A stretch of DNA of 64,000 nt, from NCBI RefSeq assembly GCF_000155735.2, contig NC_020908.1, positions 4,339,501 to 4,403,500 on the forward strand, in the 5' to 3' direction. The notes beneath the pieces were generated by a model. It made no database searches and had not been told where the DNA came from. It saw only the letters and a program-made list of their open reading frames with translations. The position numbers and the translations under genes are program-made. This document shows, in pieces, positions 36,000 to 45,702 of the stretch (the first letter of the stretch is position 1; the number at the start of each line of letters is the position of its first letter). This DNA is from Octadecabacter arcticus 238. GTDB lineage: Bacteria > Pseudomonadota > Alphaproteobacteria > Rhodobacterales > Rhodobacteraceae.

Positions 36000-37028
36000 A
36001 TGAAGCTGTCCGTCCGTGACGCAAATTCCTATTTCCGCAAGCCTGATCCGAACGGCGCGGGCATTCTAATTTACGGCGGTGACGCGATGCGGGTCGCGCT
36101 GAAACGCCAAGACGTGATCAAAACCCTTGTCGGGCCCAATGGGGAAGAAGAAATGCGACTGACGCGGATGTCGGGCGCTGATCTGCGCAAGGACCCCGCG
36201 CTGCTTGGTGATGCGATCAAAGCGCAAGGGTTTTTCCCCGGACCGCGTGTGGTTTTCGTCGAAGAAGTGACCGATGTTGCGGCAAAGGCGATCATCCCTG
36301 CACTGAAAGATTGGGTTGCTGGGGACGCGCAGGTTGTTGTGACGGCAGGCCAGTTGGCCGCAAAGTCATCCCTGCGTAAATTGTTCGAAAGCCACCCGTC
36401 CGCCTATGCCGCTGGCATTTATGACGACCCACCCACGCGCGACGAAATTGAAACCGCGCTGCGTGTTGCCGGCCTTAATAATATTGACCGTGATGCGATG
36501 GATTTGATTGCAGCACTATCGCGTGAGATGGCGCCGGGGGATTTGCGCCAAACCATTGAAAAACTCGGCCTCTATATGGCAGGTGAAACTGCGGCGGTGA
36601 CGGTCAGCGACGTTGAAGCCTGCGCGCCCCTCTCCAACGAGGCGGCACTGGATGATATTTTGAACGCTGTAGCGGACCTCAAAGCGACTGAGATCGGTCC
36701 AATCCTAAGCCGTCTATACGCCCAAGGCACGCAACCCGTGGCGCTGTGCATAGGAGCGATGCGCCACTTTCGTCAGCTGCACGTTGTGGCATCCGATCCA
36801 GGTGGGCCGCTCGCGGGCATCGGACGTTTGCGTCCACCCGTATTCGGGCCGCGTCGTGACCGGATCGTGCGTCAGGCCAGCACGTGGGGTCGATTCAGAT
36901 TAGAACGCGCGCTTGGCACAATTACAGATGCAGACCTGACCTTGAGGTCGTCCAGCACCGCGCCCGACCGCGCCTTGGTGGAACGCATGTTTATCCGTCT
37001 GGCAATGTTAGGCCGTAGTCGGGGCTAG
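36000..37028 (+). CDS. holA: DNA polymerase III subunit delta
   Basis: The 342-residue protein fits HolA, the clamp-loader subunit that opens the sliding clamp. Visible are the N-terminal ILIYGGDAMRVALKRQDVIK, the FFPGPRVVFVEEVTDVAAKA segment, and the helical C-terminal ALCIGAMRHFRQLHVVASDP collar region. As usual for alphaproteobacteria the Walker-type motif is degenerate. Third gene of the leuS-lptE-holA unit, ending at a shared terminator. Confidence 0.93.
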   Translation: MKLSVRDANSYFRKPDPNGAGILIYGGDAMRVALKRQDVIKTLVGPNGEEEMRLTRMSGADLRKDPALLGDAIKAQGFFPGPRVVFVEEVTDVAAKAIIPALKDWVAGDAQVVVTAGQLAAKSSLRKLFESHPSAYAAGIYDDPPTRDEIETALRVAGLNNIDRDAMDLIAALSREMAPGDLRQTIEKLGLYMAGETAAVTVSDVEACAPLSNEAALDDILNAVADLKATEIGPILSRLYAQGTQPVALCIGAMRHFRQLHVVASDPGGPLAGIGRLRPPVFGPRRDRIVRQASTWGRFRLERALGTITDADLTLRSSSTAPDRALVERMFIRLAMLGRSRG

Positions 37029-37057
37029 CATCCGTCAGCGCCAGACACCGGAATCGA

Positions 37058-37084
37058 AAAAGGCAGACGCGAGGCCTGCCTTTT
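37058..37084. terminator. Bidirectional terminator between holA and yjbE-like gene
   Basis: AAAAGGCAG (37058-37066) pairs with CTGCCTTTT (37076-37084). The flanking A and T runs make it usable from both strands, and the neighbouring genes converge on it. Confidence 0.85.
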
Positions 37085-37114
37085 CCAAATTCCTAGTCGT
37101 GACGTTCGGCTTAG

Positions 37115-37378
37115 TTAGGTGCCGGTGCCACTACCAGAGTTGGAGGCGGAGGCACCTGCGCCAAGCAAGAAGAGGATAAGTATAGCAGATTCTTCAGCAG
37201 TAAGGCCCATAAGCGCGAGGCTACCTGCGGAACTAGCTGGGGTACTACCTGCTAGGCTTGGGCCCATGTTCTTTTCAATCATAACGATGTCACCAGTTGG
37301 TGTCGTAACGTTCTGAGCGATTGCTGTTGTGAACATGGCGCCAATTGCTGTGGCGGCGAAAAGTGTCTTGATCTTCAT
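37115..37378 (-). CDS. YjbE/GfcA-like small secreted protein
   Basis: The 87-residue protein has a signal peptide (MKIKTLFAATAIGAMFTTAI, AQ) and a low-complexity mature part ending in Gly/Ser/Thr (GAGASASNSGSGTGT), with a hydrophobic stretch SAILILFLLGAGA. E. coli YjbE/GfcA is of similar size and has a similar Thr/Gly-rich tail. Together with the adjacent yjbF and yjbH remnants this marks a YjbEFGH-type exopolysaccharide operon. GGAG precedes the ATG. It is the only member that looks intact, though it sits right behind a deletion. Confidence 0.7.
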   Translation of the reverse strand: MKIKTLFAATAIGAMFTTAIAQNVTTPTGDIVMIEKNMGPSLAGSTPASSAGSLALMGLTAEESAILILFLLGAGASASNSGSGTGT

Positions 37379-37784
37379 ACGGGTACTCCAATTCTTTTAC
37401 ATACTCATCAGACCCGCGGGTGCCAACGAGCAGACCGTCATCAAAAACGAAGCTCACGCCTTCGAGGCTGAGCCACGTGACTTTGCTGCCATTCGCGCGA
37501 CCAAAAAAGACCAATCCAGTTGCACCCCTAGACAAGATGCTGAGCCGCAACAGACCGACGTCCTGCGCGTCGATAAACGCGCGCGTCAATGTCTGACCCT
37601 CTGTTGCGAACCCCGAATCGCCCGCGGTAACGTCACCTGCACCGTCAGAGGCCACAGCACCGGTTATTCCCGCAAGGACACCTTTTAGTGCGTTGTTGTT
37701 TGCATTGTCTTGCTGGAGAGGCCCGCACCCCGTTAAGGCCGTCAATACGACACAGCCAAGTCCAGTGATCCATGTCATCTTCAT
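37290..37784 (-). pseudogene. YjbF/GfcB-like lipoprotein, C-terminus lost
   Basis: It starts with a lipoprotein signal (MTWITGLGCVVLTALTGC) and continues as the YjbF family (LRLSILSRGATGLVFFGRAN, WLSLEGVSFVFDDGLLVGTR). After GTRG at about 37430 the family sequence stops. The frame runs through the ribosome site and start of the yjbE-like gene and ends at 37290 with unrelated residues. The family normally continues for tens of residues after this motif, so a deletion seems to have removed the C-terminal part plus most of the intergenic DNA. Its start overlaps the yjbH stop. Confidence 0.75.
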
Positions 37785-39836
37785 CGCCAGAACCGTCCCC
37801 AATTTTCCGCCATCTGTCCTTGGTGCCCTCCCTCGACCACATCGTAAAGACGCCCCTCGATGTTCAGCCACGCACCACCGTCACGCGACAGCGAACTTAG
37901 GTTCGTTACATTTGTGTCTCGAGATGGTGCGCCGAACAACCAATCAGCTGGGATCTCGATGCGGATCCCCTTGTCGAATGATCCTTCACCAAAGTCATCA
38001 AACGGCACATCCGTTAGAGTGAAGTACGCCCCAACCTTCCAGCCGTTTTCGAATTCACGATCAAGACTGAATGTTGCACCGATATCACCCGCTAAATACT
38101 GACTAATATCGACCTGAGCCTCAAAGCCATTGTCAAAATCGTAATAGGCCGACACATGCCCTGTGACGGCATCATAGTCTTGGAACCCAAAACCGAGATC
38201 AAAATCGCGCTGCGTGGCGTAATTCACCTCTGCGCCCAATGCGAATTGGCTGTCCACAGGTTTCCACAGAACTTCGGCAGACACCCCACCATACATCCGT
38301 TCAAGATAGCCGAGTGACACCCGTGAATAGAGATCACGACCGGGTCGCCCTTACCAAGACAGAGACACGTTCTCAATTCCGCCACCACTTTCAGCACCGT
38401 AGCGCTGCCCTTCGCGGCGAACGGGCGGCAGAGTCGAGCGCGCAATTGAACCGACTTCGTCGCAGTTGCCCAAAATCCGTTGACGGTACGCGCCTGAGAG
38501 AATCAAATTGGGACGCAATTCGTATTCGAAACTCGCCTCGAGCCCGACGTCGCCGCGTGCGGGTTTATTTCCGTCAAACAGCGTTATTTCGAGGTAAGGT
38601 GCAACGCCCCACAAGAATGCAGAGGTAGGATCATCCCAGCCAATTGTTGGCGCTGGACCAGCCGCATCACTAAACCCTGCACGATCATATGACAGGGCCG
38701 CAGCATTGGGGGCATTTTCCAACATCTCAAGATCGCCGCGGCGCAGTGTAACTGCGGACAAAGCGATACCACGTTGGATAGGCTCAAGAATAAAGGTTTC
38801 TACATTCGCGGGAGCAAACGGCGTCAACAAATGCGCAACACGCCCGACACCCTGCGCTTCGGCCCGGAAGTCATTATTCTGATACCGCAGGCGCATTGTG
38901 CTGCCCGTGATCTCCGCTGCGATCAGGCGGAAACCAAGCGCGTCCATGATTGGTCCAAGGGCGTTAACGCTCTCCGCCTGAACCTGTGGCGTGTCCCAAG
39001 ATGCGGCCGCAGCCAAGCTGGCACCGCGCGGCGCAACCGGAATAGGAGATGTTTCCATCCCACTGGGGAATTTTGCCGATGCTGGATCGATCACAAAGGT
39101 CGCTGAAAAACCCAAGTCTGTGCCGTACATATAATACGCACCCAGTTGGTAGCTGCTGTTGGGCTGCCAAGCTACACCAAAATTAAGCGGTGATTCGCGG
39201 TCAAACCCGACAAGCTTTGTTTCAAAGTCATAGGCATCGGACGAATATTCGGCCAGCGCGGTCCATTCATCATTGATGCGCCATTCGACTCCACCAAAAA
39301 ATGCGGCATCCCCACGGAAAAATTGGCCCGCAAGAACGGTTCCACCCGTGATAATACTGTCGTCCGGTCGGGTTTCAAACGCATCGTCGATAAGACCAAG
39401 AGGGTTGGAAAATCCATTCACAGACCCCAAACGACCCCAACCCAAACCAGCGGTCGCGCGCACATTCGGGCTTAGCGTTTTTTGTCGCGACCACGTATTC
39501 GCTGCTGCAGCGGCCTGTACCAAGGAAGTCGCGCAGACCAACGGCTATAGCGGGGCGATACTGCCCTTCGCTTGCGATTTGATACTGCAAATCAAAACTA
39601 CGGTCGTAGGTGTCGATCAATGAGTATCGAAAACTACCTGTGACACGCGGCAAGACCTGAAACGAAAATGTCGCACGCTGCGTCTCACCAAAGGCCGCAA
39701 TGGTTGCCGAAAGCTCAGCATCTGCCGGTGCCACGGCTGACGGCATATCGATTATGCCGGGCGTACCATACAGGGTGTAGTTTGCCCGCCAATCATCTTG
39801 CGCGGCAACAGAGGTCGCAGAAATCGCGGCAACCAT
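37781..39836 (-). pseudogene. YjbH/GfcD-like outer-membrane protein with frameshift and nonsense stop
   Basis: About 685 codons of a YjbH-family beta-barrel protein of exopolysaccharide export can be assembled. From 39836 the frame reads NYTLYGTPGIIDMPSA through GLRDFLGTG. At 39477-39483 the minus strand has six A residues where five restore the frame into TLSPNVRATAGLGWGRLGSV. At 38351-38353 a TAA interrupts SLSW-GRPGRDLYSRVSLGY, which otherwise continues in the same frame to 37781. The signal peptide is short and an IS630 element lies nine bases before the ATG. Two independent lesions plus the IS mark a dead gene. Confidence 0.85.
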
Positions 39837-39845
39837 TATACTATA

Positions 39846-41034
39846 CTCCCGCGCCTGAATTGACCTGAGGTTTTCCCCTCAAATCACTTTGTATTCCTTG
39901 AGCGATATGACGCGGAAGTTGTCGGTGACGGTGTCGCGAAACTCTGGCCATTTTTCTGGCAGGGTCTTGCGGAAGAAGTCGAAAATGGCCTCTGTGAATT
40001 GGTTGAACGTTGCATAGTGCCGATTGTGGGTGACCCATTTGTGCATAACACCCCAAAGACGCTCGATCGGGTTGAGGTGCGGGGCATATGCTGGCAAGAA
40101 ATGCAACTTCACCCGACGTTCTGGGCTGTCCAGCCATGGCTGTAGTATCTTGGCATGATGATAGCGGGCATTGTCGACAAAGACGTGGATGGCCGTCTTG
40201 GTTTGGTTGTTGCGTTCCAACTTTTCCAGCATCTGTCGGGTTGTCTGGGCATTGATCTTCTCGCCTTCCACAAAGGTGAACTGGAAAGTCTCAAGGTCAA
40301 GCGCGCCCTGAATGTTGAGCCGCTTGCGCCCTGATGTCGCCTTCAGGGCCGTCTTTTGTCCCTTGGGGAACCAACCATGGGCGGGGCGGCTCTGGTGTTC
40401 GGGGTGGACAGCGTCCGAAAAGACAACCATCTCATCTGCGGCCAACCCGTTCATCAGGGCCTCATATTTGGCAATAAACGCAGCCTGCTTGGCTTCATCG
40501 GCCTGTGCAGGCAGTAATTGTGGTTTCTTATACGCGAACCCCAGGCGGCGCATCAGCTTGGCGGCTCCCGACGTGCTGTAGTTTTGGTCGCACTCGGCTA
40601 GAACATAGGCACAGACCTCATCGGCATTGCGGGCAGGCTGCGCGGTGAAATGGGCTCTCACCGCCTGCTCTTGCACGACGGACAAATGACCCTGACGCTG
40701 GCTGTAGTCCTTCAGACCGAAAAACGATAGTCCCACACCGGCAAAGGCAAATCGCCACTCCGTCAAAACTGTCGGGCCAATATCCAAAATCCGGCAAACC
40801 GTTCCGGCGTCTTCTCCTGCGTCCAAAAGAAGAAACGCGCGCGCCCGTTTCCAAACAAGGGCGTCAACTTTGCGGCGGCGGCAAAGCGCTTCAAGTGCTA
40901 TGCGCTGCTCGTCGGATAAGGAGACTGTTTTGTATTGCTTGCTCATAAACTCAAAATACAGACTGAACCGCCTTTGGCCATGCGACGAAGTGAATCGCAG
41001 GCCCAAAATCGTCAGGTCAATTCAGGCGCAGGAG
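39846..41034 (-). mobile_element. IS630-family insertion sequence flanked by TA
   Basis: The 1189-bp element has inverted ends (CTCCCGCGCCTGAATTGACC left, GGTCAATTCAGGCGCAGGAG right, one mismatch) and is flanked by TA on both sides, the duplication expected for IS630/Tc1-type transposition. It carries one intact transposase. It sits in the promoter region of the yjbH remnant, only 20 bp from an IS66 element. Confidence 0.93.
39879..40946 (-). CDS. IS630-family transposase
   Basis: The 355-residue transposase has an N-terminal helix-turn-helix part (LDIGPTVLTEWRFAFAGVGL) and the DDE core: Asp in MVVFSDAVHPEHQS, Asp in IHVFVDNARYHHAKI, and Glu in YAPHLNPIERLWGVMHK. It is uninterrupted. The ATG at 40946 (MSKQYKTVSLS) is preferred over an upstream opening at 41006. 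Probably active. Confidence 0.93.
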   Translation of the reverse strand: MSKQYKTVSLSDEQRIALEALCRRRKVDALVWKRARAFLLLDAGEDAGTVCRILDIGPTVLTEWRFAFAGVGLSFFGLKDYSQRQGHLSVVQEQAVRAHFTAQPARNADEVCAYVLAECDQNYSTSGAAKLMRRLGFAYKKPQLLPAQADEAKQAAFIAKYEALMNGLAADEMVVFSDAVHPEHQSRPAHGWFPKGQKTALKATSGRKRLNIQGALDLETFQFTFVEGEKINAQTTRQMLEKLERNNQTKTAIHVFVDNARYHHAKILQPWLDSPERRVKLHFLPAYAPHLNPIERLWGVMHKWVTHNRHYATFNQFTEAIFDFFRKTLPEKWPEFRDTVTDNFRVISLKEYKVI

Positions 41035-41054
41035 TATAATACACTTAAAAATTC

Positions 41055-42659
41055 GTAACTCCCAAGCACCCCAGCCGATAACGGGTTTTTGTCAGTTTTG
41101 ATGTGAGTCTCCTTAGCCATTAGGCGCATGAATTTTCTGTTGTGGTCTGAATTTCGTGGCGCTGTGACGATTTCTCTGAATCATTGGTGGAATGGACCAA
41201 GTTACTGCTCTTGAACAACCCCTTGCCACGGCTCAGCGCTGGATCGCCGAGTTGGAAGCCGCGTTGGCGAGCATGGCGCAAGAGAATGCGGATCTGCGGC
41301 GTCAGTTGGCCAAGAACAGCAGTAATAGCAGCAAGCCGCCTTCGAGTGATGGGTTGAAGAAGCCGGTACCGCGTAGCCTGCGTGGTAAGTCCGGTAAGAA
41401 AAGTGGTGGCTAAGTTGGCCACCGAGGCGACACCCTACGTCAGACCGCAACGCCTGACTTTGTGGAGCGACATGAGGCTGAGGCCTGTGGCACCTGTCAG
41501 CATGGCTTGACGGCTGGGATGATCAAGGCGGTGGAGAGGCGTCAGGTTTATGACATACCGGTGCCGCGTCTGGAGGTCACAGAGCATCAGGCAGCGATTT
41601 ATTGTTGTGGCTATTGCCGAGCCACGACGACAGCCACCTTTCCCGATGGCGTGAATGCACACGTGCAATACGGTAAGCGCATTCGGGCGGCGGCGGTCTA
41701 CTGCAATGTTCAGCAGCTGATCCCCGAGGATCGGGTCTGCCAACTCCTGCGTGATTTGTTTGGTGCCACCAGCCTATGCGCGGCCAGCGTGACCAACTGG
41801 GTGAACGGCACAGCGCGTACCTTGGGTGGCGTCGTCGAACACATTCTGGCCCGGCTCAATGAAGGCGGCGTTCGGCATCTGGATGAGACCGGACTTCGTG
41901 TTGCTGGTAAGCTGCACTGGCTGCACTCAATCAGCGATCTCGCCTTCACGCATTATCGCATCAGCGCCAAGCGCGGTGCTGTTCCATCCTTCCTGACCGG
42001 CGGGACAATTGTTCATGACCACTGGAAGTCCTATTACGCCCATATGAGTGGGGTGGACGCGCACGCCCTGTGCGGGGCGCATCATTTACGGGAACTCAAG
42101 GCCATCGAAGAAATCGAAAAGGAGCCGTGGGCGTGCGCGATGAGCGTGCTGCGCAACAGCGCCAATCAGCTCAAGTGCGCGGCTCAGGGGCGAGGCGAGA
42201 CCGAACTCCCCACGTCGGTTCACCACGGCATCCTCACCAAATACATGGCAATCCTCACCGAGGGCCTCGCCTTCCATGAGCGACAAGACCCACTGGCTAG
42301 ACGCACTGGTGCGCGAGGCCGAAAAGCCAGGCGGCCAGGCCATAACCTTCTGGTCCGCTTGCGCGACTACCGTGATGACGTCCTAAGGTTCCTTACGGAC
42401 TTCACAGTTCCCTTCACCAACAATCAGGCCGAACGGGACCTGCGCATGATGAAGTTGCGCATGAAAATCTCGGGAACTTTCCGCACCCTCGAGGGCGCGC
42501 AGGTCTTCGCTGACATCAGATCCGTCATCTCGACGGTCAGAAAACACGGGGGCAATATCCTCGAAACACTCACCCTATCACCACAACAGATCATCGCTGG
42601 GCTCTAACGTCGCAAGGGCAACACAAAACCCGATATCCGATGGGGTCCCTGGGAGTTAC
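41055..42659 (+). mobile_element. IS66-family element (single-transposase type)
   Basis: The ends are imperfect inverted repeats beginning with the GTAA typical of IS66 (GTAACTCCCAAGCACCCCAG left, GTAACTCCCAGGGACCCCAT right). The direct repeat AAAAATTC flanks it (41047-41054 and 42661-42668), offset by one base from the right end. Only the large transposase gene is present, without tnpA and tnpB, as in the ISBst12 subgroup. The transposase has a stop codon, so this copy is likely immobile by itself. Confidence 0.88.
41192..42607 (+). pseudogene. IS66-family transposase interrupted by TAA
   Basis: The N-terminal leucine-zipper part and the SSKPPSSDG motif are encoded from 41192. At 41411-41413 a TAA replaces the CAA expected in KSGGQVGHRG, after which the same frame continues without a break to 42607. 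The catalytic core is intact (HLDETGLRV, IVHDHWKSYY, NNQAERDLRMMKLRMK). A single C-to-T change explains the stop. The gene would encode 471 residues. Confidence 0.88.
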
Positions 42660-42797
42660 CAAAAATTCTTGTAATGGTTGAGTTCTGACATTGTATTCAG
42701 CAATACTGCAACCCTAATCTCGACAAATATTAAACTCGGAAGTTGAGGGTGTGAGATATGCCATACCCTTAGCCTGCGGATACAGAAAGCCTTTGGA

Positions 42798-43676
42798 GTG
42801 AATACAACGTTGGTTGGCGCAAACGGCAAACTGGGCACAATTCTAGCGTGTTGTGCGGCGCGTGCGGGCTTGGGATGGCGGACACAGTCACGGACAAACT
42901 TGACCGATGTTCAATGGTCCGGTGCCTTTGACGGTTCCGCGACTGACTCTGTCTTTGTGCAGGGCGTCACGCTGATCAACATGATCGGCTACACCGGAAC
43001 TGATGAAAAACTGTTAGGCGACATAAATGTTCGTTTCGTAAAAGACCTCTTGGTCAAAGCCGTCGACACTGGCGTCGCCCATGTGGTTCTCGCGTCATCT
43101 GCCGCTGTCTACGGAGCAGGCGGCGACACGTCCTTTGACGAAAATGATCCCCTCCGGCCGATCACACCTTACGGAGTCAGTAAATCCAAGATGGAAGAAT
43201 TTGCGCACCGTATTGCTGCCACTTCAACATCGCCTGCCATAACGATTCTTCGTATCGGTAACATTGTCGGCGCTGATGCGTTGAGCGCGGCCGCCAATGA
43301 CCATGTTAGGGCAGGCACGCCCATGCCGTTGCATCGGTTTCCCGATGGCACCGCAGCGCTACTGTCCTACATCGCACCGCGAGACCTGTTCGACGTTGTG
43401 TGCGCACTTTCAACGCCCCACAACGGCCCCCTGCGCATGATAAATGTCGCCCACCCGCAACCTGTCTCGCTTGATGACATGCTGCGCGCTTATAAGACCC
43501 ATCACATACCCCAGCTGACATGGGTCGACATGCCCGCCCCCAACGGCATTTCACATCGCGTGACCCTATCAACAGATAAGCTGCAAAGCTTTGTTAACTT
43601 TCAAGAATATGGCGATCCCGAAGATGCAATGGTCCGACAAATGGTGGGGGGCCAACCCGATGAAACGCGTCTTTGA
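42798..43676 (+). CDS. NAD-dependent epimerase/dehydratase family protein
   Basis: The 292-residue short-chain epimerase-like protein has an N-terminal nucleotide-binding loop (TTLVGANGKLGTILA), the catalytic Ser and Tyr-Lys in ASSAAVYG and PYGVSKSKMEE, and ILRIGNIVGADAL. It likely modifies a nucleotide sugar. The start is GTG at 42798. It opens the polysaccharide operon and overlaps the sugar transferase gene by 17 bases. The exact reaction is unknown. Confidence 0.83.
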   Translation: MNTTLVGANGKLGTILACCAARAGLGWRTQSRTNLTDVQWSGAFDGSATDSVFVQGVTLINMIGYTGTDEKLLGDINVRFVKDLLVKAVDTGVAHVVLASSAAVYGAGGDTSFDENDPLRPITPYGVSKSKMEEFAHRIAATSTSPAITILRIGNIVGADALSAAANDHVRAGTPMPLHRFPDGTAALLSYIAPRDLFDVVCALSTPHNGPLRMINVAHPQPVSLDDMLRAYKTHHIPQLTWVDMPAPNGISHRVTLSTDKLQSFVNFQEYGDPEDAMVRQMVGGQPDETRL

Positions 43677-44265
43677 TATCCTCCTTGCTCTCATCGGACT
43701 GATTGTGACAGCGCCTATCATTATCGGCATCACGATCGCTATTTTATGGCGTGACGGTGGGCCCGTTTTCTATGTGGCAGAGCGGATGAAGACACCTGAC
43801 CAGGCGTTTAATCTCATCAAGTTTCGCACCATGTCCAATGTGCCACATGACCAAAATAGGGGTGTCACAGGTGGCGACAAATCCAACCGAATTACCCCGA
43901 TTGGTCAGAAACTTCGCCGCTATCGGCTTGATGAATTGCCCCAGTTCATAAACGTGCTGCGCGGGGACATGGACTTCGTTGGTCCGCGGCCCCCATTGCG
44001 CCAATACACCGCCGCTTTCCCCCAGCTCTATGAGCGAGTCCTGCAGTCCCGCCCCGGTGTCACTGGCCTCGCGTCGCTACACTATCACCGTCACGAAGAA
44101 CGCTTGATCGCCAGCGCCAAGACGCCTGCACAGACCGAAACTATCTACACCACCCGCTGCATCCCACGCAAAGCCGCGCTCGACCTGATCTATCAGCGCC
44201 ATGCGTCGGTCTGCTTTGACGCTACGATCATTTGGCAAACACTGCGCCGCGTGTTGAGGCGTTAG
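43660..44265 (+). CDS. Undecaprenyl-phosphate sugar transferase
   Basis: The 201-residue protein is a WcaJ/ExoY-like phosphoglycosyl transferase: one N-terminal membrane helix (FDILLALIGLIVTAPIIIGI), then NLIKFRTMSNVPHD, RYRLDELPQFINVLRGDMDF and VGPRPPLRQY, with Asp-Glu in the catalytic RLDELPQ. It places the first sugar phosphate on the lipid carrier for a surface polysaccharide. The tail RPGVTGLASLHYHRHEERLI is normal. It starts at the ATG at 43660 inside the preceding gene. Confidence 0.9.
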   Translation: MKRVFDILLALIGLIVTAPIIIGITIAILWRDGGPVFYVAERMKTPDQAFNLIKFRTMSNVPHDQNRGVTGGDKSNRITPIGQKLRRYRLDELPQFINVLRGDMDFVGPRPPLRQYTAAFPQLYERVLQSRPGVTGLASLHYHRHEERLIASAKTPAQTETIYTTRCIPRKAALDLIYQRHASVCFDATIIWQTLRRVLRR

Positions 44266-44364
44266 AAGCACATCCCGCACGCACTTTCGCCGTGCTTGAA
44301 ATTTGGACTGGTCGCTCGTCAGCACGCTACGTTATGCAACGGAAAAAGTAAGTTAGGGTTGGCC

Positions 44365-45702
44365 ATGAAAATTGCAGTAATCGGAACGGGTTATGTTGGC
44401 CTTGTGTCAGGTGTGTGTTTCTCAGACTTCGGACACGATGTTGTCTGCGTGGACAAAGACCCAGCCAAGATTGCCAAGCTAGAAGCCGGCGAAGTCCCAA
44501 TATATGAGCCCGGACTTGAAGACTTAATGGCCAAAAACGTCGAGGCGGGTCGTCTGTCATTCACATTGGATCTGGCATCGGCCATCGACGGCGCAGAAGC
44601 TGTGTTCATCGCAGTCGGCACACCAACCCGTCGCGGTGACGGTCACGCCGATCTAACGTTCGTGATGGCTGTTGCCGAAGAAATTGCGCTCGCGGCGAAA
44701 AACTACACAGTCATCGTCACCAAATCGACGGTACCCGTTGGCACCAATCGCAAGGTCAAACAGGTCGTCCACAAGGCCAATCCTGACCTGGATTTCGACG
44801 TGGCATCCAACCCAGAATTTCTGCGCGAAGGCGCTGCGATTGATGATTTCATGCGCCCTGATCGCGTTGTGGTCGGCGTGCAAACCGACCGCGCGGGCGA
44901 GGTCATGAACAACGTCTATCGCCCGCTCTTCCTGCGCGACTTCCCCGTCGTCATCACCGATCTGGAAAGCGCAGAGATGATCAAATATGCGGCCAACGCG
45001 TTTCTCGCAACGAAAATCACGTTTATTAATGAAATTGCGGCGCTCTGCGAACGAACCGGTGCCGACATCAAACAAGTCAGCAAGGGTATGGGTCTGGATG
45101 GGCGCATCGGTAACAAGTTCTTGCACGCAGGCCCAGGCTATGGCGGGTCTTGTTTTCCGAAAGATACCAGAGCACTCGCCCGTATGGGCCAAGAACACGC
45201 CGTCCCAATGCAAATCACCGAGGCCGTGATCAAGGTCAACGACGAGGTGAAGCGCCGCATGGTCGATAAGCTGCTCGACCTGTGTGATGGCAGCTTTAAC
45301 GGTAAGGTTATCGCGGTGTTGGGCGTCACGTTCAAACCCAACACGGATGACATGCGCGACGCACCTGCACTGACGATCATCCCAGCGTTGGTTGGCGGTG
45401 GTGCAAAGGTACGCGTGACCGACCCACAAGGCCGCCACGAAGGGGAGGCCCTGTTGCCCAGCGTGAACTGGGTTGAAGATGCCTACAAGGCGGCGCGCAA
45501 TGCAGATCTCGTTGTGATCCTGACGGAATGGAATGAATTTCGCGGGCTTGACCTGAAACGCATGGCAAAACACATGGCAACTCCGCGCATGGCCGACCTG
45601 CGCAACATCTATTCCAACAAAGACGCCAAGCGCGCTGGGTTTGACGCCTATATTTCCATCGGACGAGCTCCTTTGGAACCATCCAAAAGCGGAGACGCAT
45701 GA
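44365..45702 (+). CDS. ugd: UDP-glucose 6-dehydrogenase
   Basis: The 445-residue protein has the NAD motif KIAVIGTGYVGLVSGVCF, the substrate segment FVAVGTP-like VFIAVGTPTRRGDG, and the catalytic cysteine in GPGYGGSCFPKDT with the upstream EMIKYAANAFLATKITFINE. It oxidises UDP-glucose to UDP-glucuronate for polysaccharide synthesis. The following UDP-glucuronate epimerase gene overlaps its stop by four bases, so the two steps are coupled. The ATG at 44365 follows a modest AGGGTTGG site. Confidence 0.95.
   Translation: MKIAVIGTGYVGLVSGVCFSDFGHDVVCVDKDPAKIAKLEAGEVPIYEPGLEDLMAKNVEAGRLSFTLDLASAIDGAEAVFIAVGTPTRRGDGHADLTFVMAVAEEIALAAKNYTVIVTKSTVPVGTNRKVKQVVHKANPDLDFDVASNPEFLREGAAIDDFMRPDRVVVGVQTDRAGEVMNNVYRPLFLRDFPVVITDLESAEMIKYAANAFLATKITFINEIAALCERTGADIKQVSKGMGLDGRIGNKFLHAGPGYGGSCFPKDTRALARMGQEHAVPMQITEAVIKVNDEVKRRMVDKLLDLCDGSFNGKVIAVLGVTFKPNTDDMRDAPALTIIPALVGGGAKVRVTDPQGRHEGEALLPSVNWVEDAYKAARNADLVVILTEWNEFRGLDLKRMAKHMATPRMADLRNIYSNKDAKRAGFDAYISIGRAPLEPSKSGDA

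Noticed and set aside
39477..39483. A-tract in yjbH as a phase-variation switch
   Set aside because: Six A residues is short for a contingency locus and a separate nonsense codon also breaks the gene.
41055..41110. A ribosome site and leader for yjbH on the minus strand (CTAAGGAGACTCACATC)
   Set aside because: This stretch lies inside the left end of the IS66 element, so it is not part of the yjbH leader.
44653..45573. A 306-codon open frame antisense to ugd
   Set aside because: Shadow of a well-conserved gene; no recognisable domain and no ribosome site.
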